A DNA stretch of 64,000 nt, taken from contig NZ_CP040330.1 of the NCBI RefSeq assembly GCF_005576615.1, positions 1,178,001-1,242,000 on the forward strand. Direction: 5' to 3'. This DNA comes from Natrinema versiforme (GTDB lineage: Archaea; Halobacteriota; Halobacteria; Halobacteriales; Natrialbaceae). Positions 42,883 to 50,713 of this stretch are shown one piece after another (within the stretch, counting starts at the first letter, position 1; every line of letters begins with the position of its first letter). The translations under genes and the position numbers were made by a program. Under the pieces are notes generated by a model. It saw nothing but the letters and a program-made list of their open reading frames with translations. It had not been told where the DNA came from and did not search any database.

Positions 42883-42929
42883 ATGTACGTAGTTGTCTTG
42901 TAATGCCCAAATCCGTACATCGACTTAAG
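42883..42929 (-). promoter_or_regulatory. trpDFEG promoter with inverted-repeat candidate operator
   Basis: ATGTACG (42883-42889) and its exact reverse complement CGTACAT (42914-42920) frame a 24-base spacer just upstream of trpD. A TATA-like CTTAAG (42924-42929) next to the outer arm puts the transcription start near 42900, between the arms. The words resemble TGTACA-type TrpY/Lrp boxes. Confidence 0.4.
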
Positions 42930-43055
42930 CGTATCGGACGGGTGCGTGGTGGAGACTCGCGTACGGCAGTCGATTCGAAACCTTCAATTGGTGTGGCGGG
43001 CAACGACTGAATGCAGACAACGTGGCGACGCAGGCCACGGACGAAAGCCAAACCA

Positions 43056-43130
43056 GGGTTGGTGGTCTAGTCTGGTTACGACACCTCCTTGACATGGAGG
43101 AGGCCGGCAGTTCAAATCTGCTCCAACCCA
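43056..43130 (+). tRNA. tRNA-Val(GAC)
   Basis: 75 bases. Acceptor GGGTTGG/CCAACCC, D-arm GGTCTAGTCTGGTTACGACACC-like, anticodon stem CCTCC/GGAGG with loop TTGACAT giving anticodon GAC (GUC/GUU valine), and T-arm CGGCAGTTCAAATCTGCTC. No encoded CCA. Followed by a T-arm remnant at 43196-43250. Confidence 0.93.
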
Positions 43131-43195
43131 CTTTTCGAGCGACACTACGCGAGGAGCGAAGCGACGAGCGCGTCGCTCGAAAATTGGTACAGCAG

Positions 43196-43250
43196 TTTGA
43201 ACCAGGGAGCAGCTTTGCTGCGACCGTGGTTCAAATCTGCTCCACCCCGT
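43196..43250 (+). pseudogene. tRNA-Val T-arm/acceptor remnant within a nested palindrome
   Basis: Sixteen bases (43229-43244) are identical to the tRNA-Val T-arm and acceptor (43110-43125), followed by a degenerate end. The copy sits in a nested palindrome: TTTGAACCA (43196-43204) pairs with TGGTTCAAA (43227-43235), around the hairpin GCAGC-TTT-GCTGC (43209-43221). Confidence 0.65.
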
Positions 43251-43343
43251 TTCTGCCGATTTCGAAAATCGCGTCTCAGTGAGTAGGTTTGCGAGCCCTC
43301 GAGCAGTCCCGTCCTCGCCGGGACGCCTATCGACGCCGCGCCG

Positions 43344-43574
43344 CTACCCGTAGTTGAAGAGTCGCCCGACGACGAGCGCGACGGCGACGGCCAAGACGAG
43401 CGTGAGTAGCAGTTCCGAAAGCCACTGTATCGGCCACGGACCGACGGACCCGAGGCGAACGAAGCCCGCGGCGAGCACCACGATATTCGTTCCGAGAAGT
43501 AGATTCGTCGTTTCTCGGCTGGCCGCCCAGTCTCGAGCCTCCTCCGATGGCATGGGTGGCTTCTCGTCGGCCAT
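43344..43574 (-). CDS. small two-span membrane protein of unknown function
   Basis: 76 residues. Polar N-terminal 20 residues (MADEKPPMPSEEARDWAASR) then two hydrophobic helices (about 24-44 and 50-72) with a short WPIQW turn. Similar small membrane proteins recur in haloarchaea, but no function is assigned. Conserved-looking composition and a normal start support it; no partner. Confidence 0.55.
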   Translation of the reverse strand: MADEKPPMPSEEARDWAASRETTNLLLGTNIVVLAAGFVRLGSVGPWPIQWLSELLLTLVLAVAVALVVGRLFNYG

Positions 43575-43660
43575 CTATTGTTACTGTTCCGATACGTTAC
43601 CGCGCCCAGTAGCTTGCCCGGATCGAACAGTACAAAGCCGTGAGTCGATTCGGCCGGGGT

Positions 43661-44569
43661 ATGGAAGTCGTCGGTCGACTGTTGGCGCTACTCGTCGTGT
43701 TGCTGGTCGGAGCGGGGTTGCGGACGACCGGCGTTCTCGACGCGCGCCGGACCTCGTTTCTGAACGACACCGCCTACTACGTCGCACTCCCGGCGCTGAT
43801 CTTCGTCTCGACCTACGACCGATCGATCAGTGCGCTCCTCTCGCCCGCGCTGCTCGGGGGACTGCTGTTCGTGCTGTTCGCGACCGCAGGGATCGCGTGG
43901 CTCGTCCATCGACATCGCGACTCGAGTGCGCGCCGGAGCGTCGCGATCGTCCAGTCGTATCACTCGAATCTGGGCTATCTCGGCCTGCCGCTGGTCGCCG
44001 CGACGTTCAACGATTCGGTGACGGCGATCGCGAGCGTCGTACTCGGCGTCGTGTCGTTGGCACAGGTGCCGCTGACGGTCGTCGTGCTCTCGATGCTCAA
44101 CGGGACCGACGCCTCGATCGAGCGGGAACTCCGCGGACTCGGTCGAAATCCCGTCTTGCTGGCGCTGCTCGCCGGGCTGACGATCGGCTCGGTCGGCGCA
44201 TCGATTCCGTCGCTCGCCGCGACCGGCCTCGATGCGGTCGGCTCGCTCGCGCTGCCGGTCGCACTGCTCTGTGTCGGTGCCTCGCTGGAGGTCGACGCGC
44301 CGTCGATCGATGTCGGTGCGACCGCCGCCGTCGTGGCGCTCAAGATCTGCCTGATGCCTGTACTCGCGTGGGCCGTCTTCTCGACGCTCGCCGTCGACTC
44401 GGCGACGTTCACCGCCACCGTGGTGATGCTCGGCACGCCGACGGCCGTCTCGACGTTCGTCTTCGCGAGCGAACTCGGCGGCGACAGGAAATTTGCATCC
44501 TTGAACGTCTTCGTCACGACGCTCGTCTCGATCGCGACGATGTTCGTCCTGATATCGCTGGTCGGTTAA
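43661..44569 (+). CDS. AEC (auxin efflux carrier) family transporter
   Basis: 302 residues with about ten hydrophobic segments in two five-helix halves: VVGRLLALLVVLLVGAGLRTTGVLD, LNDTAYYVALPALIFVSTYDRS and SYHSNLGYLGLPLVAATF in the first; [33 protein letters not shown] and VVMLGTPTAVSTFVFASELGGD in the second. AEC proteins export or import organic acids or auxin-like compounds; the substrate is unknown. ATG at 43661 chosen over the GTG at 43640. No operon partner. Confidence 0.9.
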   Translation: MEVVGRLLALLVVLLVGAGLRTTGVLDARRTSFLNDTAYYVALPALIFVSTYDRSISALLSPALLGGLLFVLFATAGIAWLVHRHRDSSARRSVAIVQSYHSNLGYLGLPLVAATFNDSVTAIASVVLGVVSLAQVPLTVVVLSMLNGTDASIERELRGLGRNPVLLALLAGLTIGSVGASIPSLAATGLDAVGSLALPVALLCVGASLEVDAPSIDVGATAAVVALKICLMPVLAWAVFSTLAVDSATFTATVVMLGTPTAVSTFVFASELGGDRKFASLNVFVTTLVSIATMFVLISLVG

Positions 44570-44585
44570 CCGTCGCGACCGGCGG

Positions 44586-45326
44586 TTACCGCGAGAAGAA
44601 ACCCTTGATTTTGCCGATCAGTCCGGACGAATCGTCCTCGTCGTCATCCGTTGCGGGTCCGTCGTCGGGGTCGACCGATCCGGCGAGCGGACCGGCGTCG
44701 TCGGCCACGTCCGCACCGTTGGCTCCGCCGGCCCGCGTCGTCTCGAGGTCGTCCATCGAGAGCTCGACGTCGTCGATCTCGGGGGTCGACTCGCGGCCCT
44801 CGCCGGCTTCGGCCGCGCGGACGTCCGCGCCGGTGACGTCGCCCTGCTCGACGCGGGCGGCGAGGTCCTCGGGCGAGTCGTCGGCGATATCGTCCGGGAG
44901 GGAGGCCGCAGCCGAGTCGACCGCGGACGGCTCGGGGTCGCTCTCAGCGTTCTCGGTGCTCTCGGGGCTCGAGCCCGGTTCGTCGAAACTGGCCTCGGCA
45001 CCGTCCGTCGATTCGGTGTCGCTCGAGGCCGAGGCCGAGGTCGGGGACGGGGATTCGTCGGCGTCGGTATCGGGACCGGGATCGGGATCGGCCTCGGCGG
45101 TGGTCGTAGTTACCGTCTCGGTCGCGCTCGAGTCGGTCGATACCGAGGTGGCCGACGCCGATTTCGTCGAGTCCAGCGAGTCGAGGATGTCGTCGACGCT
45201 CTCCTCGGAGACGACCCGTTGGGGGCCGCCGTTGGGCTCGAGGGCGTCGCCCGAATCGGCCTCGTTCGTCTCGTCCGCCGCACCGTTTTCGTCGGTCGCG
45301 GCGGCGGTGGATCGGTCGTCGCTCAT
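44586..45326 (-). CDS. acidic low-complexity protein with amphipathic C-terminus
   Basis: 246 residues. About 60% Ser/Asp/Glu/Ala/Thr, with no large folded domain except perhaps a short helical block near 130-150 (DDIADDSPEDLAARVEQGDVTGADVRA). It ends with GLIGKIKGFFSR, an amphipathic, positively charged helix able to sit on a membrane. Reads as a disordered, possibly membrane-tethered protein. It is probably a haloarchaeal paralogue family, but no function can be given. Confidence 0.55.
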   Translation of the reverse strand: MSDDRSTAAATDENGAADETNEADSGDALEPNGGPQRVVSEESVDDILDSLDSTKSASATSVSTDSSATETVTTTTAEADPDPGPDTDADESPSPTSASASSDTESTDGAEASFDEPGSSPESTENAESDPEPSAVDSAAASLPDDIADDSPEDLAARVEQGDVTGADVRAAEAGEGRESTPEIDDVELSMDDLETTRAGGANGADVADDAGPLAGSVDPDDGPATDDDEDDSSGLIGKIKGFFSR

Positions 45327-45413
45327 GGTGGTGGTCTGTCGCTGCCGGGGACATAATCTTTCCCCTGTGAAGAGGGTTCAGGAAACGAGGGAGACGGCGG
45401 TCACAGCGGCGGC

Positions 45414-46196
45414 CTATTCCGCGATCGAGGGCCGCGCTCGGACGACGTTGAGCACGGCGCCGACGAGGATGATGATGCCGGCGAAGTAGAGCCACGTGAC
45501 GAACAGGAGGACGGCACCGACGGCCCCGTAGGCCTCGTATTGGGCGGCGTTCGCCGCGTAGAGCTGGAAGCCGAGCTGGAGGATCGTCCAGCCGACGGCG
45601 GCGAAGACCGCGCCCGGGAGGATCTCGCCGAGGTCGACCGGGACGGGCGGGAGGACGTAATAGATCGGGAGGAAGACGAGGACGAGTCCGCCGAGCAGGA
45701 CGAGCCAGCCGAGCACGCCGGCGAACGGGACGGTGTCGGCCACGGTCCTGAGCGCGGCGCCGATCCCGAGCATCAACACGATCGCGCCCGCACCAGCGAC
45801 GATCACGGTGAGTCCGTCCCTGATCTGATCGACGAGCGAGTCCTCGGCGACCTCGTCGTAGACCTTGTCGAACGCGAGGCTCAGCCCGCGAAAGACCTTG
45901 AGCGCACCCCACGTGGCGACGCCGAGCGCGACGACGGTCGCCTCTGCGCGCCCGGATTCGGTCGTCAGCGCCTCGGTGACGAGGTCCTCGCCCGACGCCG
46001 GGAGGAAGTCGCCGGCGGCGGTGATGAGTCGCTGGGCGGCCTGCTCGCCGCCGAGCAGCGAGCCGACGACGAGCGCGAGCAGGACCAGCGGAATCAGCGA
46101 CACGAACGCGTAGTAGGCGAACCCGGCCGCGAGAAAGGTCAGGTCGCGGTCGCTCGCCGTCCGATAGATCGCGGTGAGTGTCTCCGGAATTTCCAT
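45414..46196 (-). CDS. YihY/UPF0761 (BrkB-like) inner membrane protein
   Basis: 260 residues and six membrane spans. Family pattern: FLAAGFAYYAFVSLIPLVLLALVVG near the start, VALGVATWGALKVFRGLSLAFDKVYDE, and LLFVTWLYFAGIIILVGAVLNVV at the end. The YihY family is conserved in many prokaryotes with an unproven role (not RNase BN). The start MEIPETLT at 46196 was chosen; the 54-residue in-frame upstream stretch is shadow. Confidence 0.88.
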   Translation of the reverse strand: MEIPETLTAIYRTASDRDLTFLAAGFAYYAFVSLIPLVLLALVVGSLLGGEQAAQRLITAAGDFLPASGEDLVTEALTTESGRAEATVVALGVATWGALKVFRGLSLAFDKVYDEVAEDSLVDQIRDGLTVIVAGAGAIVLMLGIGAALRTVADTVPFAGVLGWLVLLGGLVLVFLPIYYVLPPVPVDLGEILPGAVFAAVGWTILQLGFQLYAANAAQYEAYGAVGAVLLFVTWLYFAGIIILVGAVLNVVRARPSIAE

Positions 46197-46364
46197 ACGA
46201 TTCGTACGACGATCGGAACCAATAACGTGTAAGTCGTTCGCAGTTCCTGCGGCCCGCCCATGCCGGCGATTTCCGCCGCGTCTGTCACCGCTCGAGACTG
46301 ACTGGTCGCCGAACGGTCGCGGATCGCGATGACAATGGCGATGGCGAGTGCCGCGCAACGACGG

Positions 46365-47114
46365 CTACCACTCGCGACAGAAGTTCTGGCCGGCGTAGAC
46401 GGAGCCGTCGTCGGCGATGTAGACGCCGACGCCCGCTCGGTCCCAGCGGGGCGTCTCGCCGTCCTCGAGGATCGCCTCTCGGTGATCCGTCGAGTTCATC
46501 CACTGGTTGACCAGCCCGGTCGCGAGTCCCTCGGCGGTCTGATATCGAACGGGGCCGCCCTCCCCGGGTCGTTCGACGCGCCGGTCGACCCACGTCATGG
46601 CGATGTTCTCGCCGTACCCCTGACAGTAACTGTCGACGTCGCGGAACCGATCGTAGGGTCCCTCCCCGTCGGGGTTCGTGTGCGCGAAGTAGTCGCGCTG
46701 AGCCATGTCGTCACTGTGTGCGCGCGAGACGGACGCGATCGTCCCGTCCCACGCGAGGGGCTCGAGGCCGTGGTCGGCCCGCCGCTCGTTGATCTCGGCG
46801 TGGACGAAGTCCTCGACGGTGGGGGAGCGGACCGTCTCGATGTCGGTCTCGTAGCTCGAGTTGCCGGGGTCGTCCGGATCGGTTACGCTGGGGTTGCGTT
46901 CGCCGGCCGGCGGCGGGTCGGAACTGGGCGAGGGTCGGTCCCCGAGACCCAGATCGAGGCCGTCGATGAGCTGGGGCGCGAACAGCGCGGTGCCGAGCGC
47001 GAGCGAGGAGATGAGGAGGAGCGAGACGAGGACGTTGAGCAGGCCCCGGAGCAGTGCGCGGTCGCCGCTCCCGTCCGTCTCAGTCGATGCCGTCTCGGAT
47101 CGCCGGCCGTCCAT
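46365..47114 (-). CDS. membrane-anchored CAP/SCP domain protein
   Basis: 249 residues. An N-terminal cytoplasmic tail is followed by one membrane helix (about 23-48), a Pro/Ser-rich linker, then a CAP (cysteine-rich secretory protein-type) domain from about 100: VHAEINERRADHGLEPLAWDGTIASVSRAHSDDMAQRDYFAHTNPDG, GYGENIAMTW and NQWMNSTDHREAIL. The His and Glu residues of the CAP cavity are present. Located outside the membrane; probably lipid or cell-wall interaction. No operon partner. Confidence 0.88.
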   Translation of the reverse strand: MDGRRSETASTETDGSGDRALLRGLLNVLVSLLLISSLALGTALFAPQLIDGLDLGLGDRPSPSSDPPPAGERNPSVTDPDDPGNSSYETDIETVRSPTVEDFVHAEINERRADHGLEPLAWDGTIASVSRAHSDDMAQRDYFAHTNPDGEGPYDRFRDVDSYCQGYGENIAMTWVDRRVERPGEGGPVRYQTAEGLATGLVNQWMNSTDHREAILEDGETPRWDRAGVGVYIADDGSVYAGQNFCREW

Positions 47115-47228
47115 CGAGTCGAACGACCAGACAGCGACACAAGACTGTCGCGGTCAGTTACAGTCAGTGAGACGTGAGTGTTGCAGTGGAAACAGGTGCG
47201 CAGTTGCCGTCGAGTTGGCTCGTCACCG

Positions 47229-47546
47229 TCACCGACTCGGTGGCCCGTCGCGGTCGCCGAAAATGGTCTCGTGGAACCCGATGACGAGGCCGGGAACGAC
47301 CGCCATGAAGAGGTGTTCCTCGAGCGGGATGCCGGCGACCTCGATTCCGGTCCGGAGTTTGATGTCGAAGACGTCGACCGCGAGGGTGTACCGGTCCCAG
47401 ACGTAGGCGACGGGGTACAGCGCGAGGATGGTCACTGCCGCCTTCCGAAGGGCGTTCGCGCGGGACAACAGCAGGGCTGCGACGGTTCCCCAGACGACCT
47501 CCGTCACGAGGTACGTGTAGCGACCGAAGACACTGATATCGAGCAT
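47229..47546 (-). CDS. single lycopene cyclase-like (CrtYc/d-type) domain protein
   Basis: 105 residues with three membrane spans. The heterodimeric lycopene cyclase signature PLEEHLFM (compare P-I/L-E-E in CrtYc/d and CruF-associated proteins) appears at about 72-82, with WDRYTLAVDVFD ahead. Full archaeal cyclases (CrtYcd fused, about 240 residues) have two such domains, so this is half length. A standalone half could need a partner or serve another carotenoid step. Confidence 0.75.
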   Translation of the reverse strand: MLDISVFGRYTYLVTEVVWGTVAALLLSRANALRKAAVTILALYPVAYVWDRYTLAVDVFDIKLRTGIEVAGIPLEEHLFMAVVPGLVIGFHETIFGDRDGPPSR

Positions 47547-47651
47547 CGGGCCAGGTTCAACGGCCGGTGCAAAAATCCCCCGGGCCGGTCCTCCTTGGAT
47601 AGAACGGGCAGTACGTTAAATACCTCTGCGTCAGTATGTTCCCCTAGAAGG

Positions 47652-48809
47652 ATGAATATCGCTGATATCGCCACCACGGAGTTCATCGAAGTCGACGTCG
47701 GCACACGCATGGGGAAGGTCCGTTCGATGTTCGAGGACGGCAACCCCAAGGGAATCATCGTCACCGACGACGGGGAGTACGAGGGCGTCATCAGCGAGCG
47801 GGAGGTCCTCCAGTCCCACGTCGAGGACGACGCCAAGGTGGCGGCACTCACCAAACCGAGCCGGAACACGCCGTCGCCCAAGGTCGACCGCCAGGAGGAC
47901 GTCCGGGAGACCGCACGCGTCCTCGTCGAGAGCAACGCCAAGGTCGCCCCGGTCTTCGAGAACGGCGACCTCTGGGGCGTCATCACCGACGACGCCATCC
48001 TCGAGGCCGTCCTCGAGAACCTGGACGCGCTGACCGTCGAGGACATCTACACCGCCGACCCGGTCACGCTCACCGAAGATGACGGGATCGGCAAGGCGAT
48101 CAACCACTTGCGCGAGCACGGGATCTCCCGACTGCCGATTCTCAACGAGAACGGCTACCTCTCCGGGGTCGTAACGACCCACGACATCGCGGACTTCGTC
48201 ATCCGGAAGAACAACACGACGACCACCGGCGATCGGGTCGGCGACACTCAGCGGATGCTCGACGTGCCGGTCTACGACATCATGTCGAGCCCCGTCGAGA
48301 CGACGACCCTCGACACGACCGCCGAGGAGGCCGTCGAGGCGATGCTCGACGACGATTACGCGGGGCTGATGGTCACGCCGGCGGACGACGACCGCATCGT
48401 CATCGGCGTCATCACCAAGACGGACGTGCTGCGCGCGCTGACGTTCACCGAGGAAGAGCACATGGACGTCCAGATCACGAACATCTCGATGCTCGACACC
48501 ATCACTCGAGAGGGTATCGTCGAGAACATCGAGGAGGTCGTCGACAAGTACCAGGACATGCAGGTGATGCACGCACACGTTCGATTCAAAGAACACCAAG
48601 AGCGACTCCGCGGCACCCCGCTCGTGCAGTGTCAGATCCGCCTGCGAACGAACAAGGATCAGGTCGCCGGCACCGGCGAAGGCTACGGCTCCGAGAACGC
48701 CTTCCGCGTCGCGCTGGACAAACTCGAGCGCAACGTCTTGGAACTCAAGGGCGTCACCAGCGACGAGGAGTACCGCGGCCAGCTCCTGCGGAAGCTCAAC
48801 CAGCTGTAG
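47652..48809 (+). CDS. CBS domain protein with ribosome-hibernation-like C-terminus
   Basis: 385 residues. Four CBS repeats (about 1-55, 75-125, 128-185, 200-260) with typical GVISEREV, GVITDDAIL, GVVTTHDIADFV and GVITKTDVLRA ends. After these a domain at about 280-385 (VVDKYQDMQVMHAHVRFKEHQERLRGTPLVQCQIRLRTNKDQVAGTGEGYGSENAFRVALDKLERNV) has the HPF/RaiA-type beta-alpha pattern. CBS pairs bind adenine nucleotides or SAM; the tail may bind ribosomes. Start MNIADIATT fits TATA-like AAATAC about 30 bases upstream. Confidence 0.8.
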   Translation: MNIADIATTEFIEVDVGTRMGKVRSMFEDGNPKGIIVTDDGEYEGVISEREVLQSHVEDDAKVAALTKPSRNTPSPKVDRQEDVRETARVLVESNAKVAPVFENGDLWGVITDDAILEAVLENLDALTVEDIYTADPVTLTEDDGIGKAINHLREHGISRLPILNENGYLSGVVTTHDIADFVIRKNNTTTTGDRVGDTQRMLDVPVYDIMSSPVETTTLDTTAEEAVEAMLDDDYAGLMVTPADDDRIVIGVITKTDVLRALTFTEEEHMDVQITNISMLDTITREGIVENIEEVVDKYQDMQVMHAHVRFKEHQERLRGTPLVQCQIRLRTNKDQVAGTGEGYGSENAFRVALDKLERNVLELKGVTSDEEYRGQLLRKLNQL

Positions 48810-48951
48810 CGGGTACTGCCGCAGACGGCCGCCACCGTCGACGCCACGCTGTCTCGATTATTTTCGACCGCCGAACGGAATGCGGACCCGGGTACTCGAC
48901 AGCGATACGACACGAAACGATACGCGTACCGGGGTGATCGAAACTACGGAT

Positions 48952-49701
48952 TCAGGATCGGACCGTCTCGTCTTCGCCCTCGAGGCCGGTGTCGGTGATC
49001 CGGAACTGGGCCGATTGGCCGGCGGGCTTGGAGCGGTGTTTCTCCAGCGTCGCGCGCCGTTTCCCGCCGCGGAAGCGCTCGAGGCGGAGGACGGTCCCGG
49101 TCCAGTGCTCTAACGTGTTGCCGCCGAGCCCCTTGGTGCGATCCGAGTCGGGGTCCGAAAAGACCTGATTCGTCAGGACGACCGCCAGATCGTGTTTCCG
49201 GGCCAGCGAGAGCAGGTGCGTTACCTGCCGGGTGACGCTTCGCAGCGCCTCTCCCTCGTCGCCGTCGGCGGTGCGCTCGAGCCGGTAGAAGCCGGTCGCG
49301 CTGTCCAGGACGATCAGTTCCGCGCGCTCGGCGAACTCCTCGGCGTCGCGGACGGCCTCGGCCTGCTCGTCGAAATCCAGTGCGTCCTCGATGACGATTC
49401 GCGAGGCGACGGCTTCGATGTCGTCGGCCGCATCTGCGTCTCGAGTGCCGTCGGTTCGCGGCGACTGCGTCTCGACGGTGGCCTCGAGCAGCTGCTGGAA
49501 GCGGTCGACCGAGACCCCCTCGGTATCGATGTAGACGGCGGTGCCGCCGTCGACGGCCGTTTGGACGGCCGCCGACAGCGCCAGATTCGTCTTTCCGGCG
49601 GCCGGCGGCCCGTATAACTGCGTGACGGTGCCGCGTTCGAACCCCCCACCGAGCAACTCGTCGACCGGGCCGCAGCCGGTTGGAATCGCCTCGTCGGTCA
49701 C
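48952..49701 (-). CDS. radB: DNA repair and recombination protein RadB
   Basis: 249 residues. RecA/RadA core: Walker A GPPAAGKTNL (31-40), Walker B ELIVLDSATGFYR, and the L-loop region RQVTHLLSLARKHDLAVVLTNQVFSDPDSD. The N-terminal HhH domain of RadA is missing, as in RadB. It assists RadA in recombination. The likely start is GTG at 49701 (VTDEAIPTG), as expected from family length; an upstream in-frame ATG at 50025 would add unlike sequence. Divergent from a RuvC-like nuclease gene. Confidence 0.92.
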   Translation of the reverse strand: MTDEAIPTGCGPVDELLGGGFERGTVTQLYGPPAAGKTNLALSAAVQTAVDGGTAVYIDTEGVSVDRFQQLLEATVETQSPRTDGTRDADAADDIEAVASRIVIEDALDFDEQAEAVRDAEEFAERAELIVLDSATGFYRLERTADGDEGEALRSVTRQVTHLLSLARKHDLAVVLTNQVFSDPDSDRTKGLGGNTLEHWTGTVLRLERFRGGKRRATLEKHRSKPAGQSAQFRITDTGLEGEDETVRS

Positions 49702-49894
49702 GGTTCGAGTTGGCAGGGTACGCGCAAAAAGGCCCCGGAACGGGCCCGCGCTCGCGTCCGGTTCGCGCAGCGAGTATCGGTCGCAGTTCAGGACCGATCG
49801 CAGTTCGGAATCGGTCGTGAAACGCGCGGTCGGGAGTGGTGGTGGAGCCGGCGGTTCGCGTACGTTTATTCGTCGCGGGGGCGAAGCCCGGCCT

Positions 49895-50698
49895 GTGATC
49901 GTCGTCGCTACGGCGGACTTCGAGGTGTACCACGGCGTCGTCAACGAGCTCCGGGACCGCGGGACGGTGTTTACCACCGTCGAACCCGACGAGGAGCTGC
50001 CGGAACAGGCCACCGTCGTCGTCACGGGGGCGGACCACGCAGACGCGTTCGCGGACGTGCCGACGATCGTCGCCGAACCCGACCACCCTCGGCGGGCGGT
50101 CGATCAGGCGCTGGCCGCGGTCCGCGGCGACGGCGGCCGAACGATCATCGGCATCGATCCGGGGAAGAAACCCGGCATCGCCGTTCTCACCGGCGAGACC
50201 ATCGTCGCGACCTTTCAGGTACCCCTCGGCGACGCCGTCGACGTGATCCAGCGCGAGGCCGCCGAGGCACCGTCGCCGGTCGTCCGGATCGGCGACGGCT
50301 CCCGCCTCGAGAGCGCGAAACTGGTCAACGAACTCGACACCGTCCACGTCGAACTCGTCGACGAGACGGGGACGACGCCCTATCTCGGAACGGGCTCGAG
50401 GGGGATGGGTGACGTGCTCGCCGCGGTCAACATCGCTCGGCTCGAGGGGGAGGTGGTCGACGCCCGTGAGATCGAGCCGACGGAGGGCGAGATTCAGGTG
50501 ATCAAGGACCGCTCGCGCGAACGGAGCGAGCGCAATCGGGCGATCGACGAGGTCCTCGCCCGCCGCGTCGCGTCCGGGGAGTTGACCATCGACGAAGCGC
50601 TTTCGGAGCACCGGAACGGCTCCGATGGGGATGGTAGTAGCGACGAAGATGGGAGCGGTGACGACCCGAGAGACGGCGACAGCGACGGAGACGAGTAA
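49895..50698 (+). CDS. RuvC-fold nuclease-like protein
   Basis: 267 residues. An N-terminal Rossmann-like part (VIVVATADFEVYHGVVNELRDRG, VVVTGADH) is followed by a RuvC/RNase H-type nucleotide-binding start TIIGIDPGKKPGIAVLTG (84-100) with the catalytic Asp and DPG pattern seen in RuvC, YqgF and related resolvases. A later Asp/Glu cluster in GMGDVLAAVNIARLEG could complete the site. The C-terminal 30 residues are acidic and disordered. GTG start at 49895 lies about 26 bases after TATA-like TTTATTC, giving a leaderless mRNA. Paired divergently with radB. Confidence 0.75.
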   Translation: MIVVATADFEVYHGVVNELRDRGTVFTTVEPDEELPEQATVVVTGADHADAFADVPTIVAEPDHPRRAVDQALAAVRGDGGRTIIGIDPGKKPGIAVLTGETIVATFQVPLGDAVDVIQREAAEAPSPVVRIGDGSRLESAKLVNELDTVHVELVDETGTTPYLGTGSRGMGDVLAAVNIARLEGEVVDAREIEPTEGEIQVIKDRSRERSERNRAIDEVLARRVASGELTIDEALSEHRNGSDGDGSSDEDGSGDDPRDGDSDGDE

Positions 50699-50713
50699 GA
50701 CCGGTCCCGGCGC

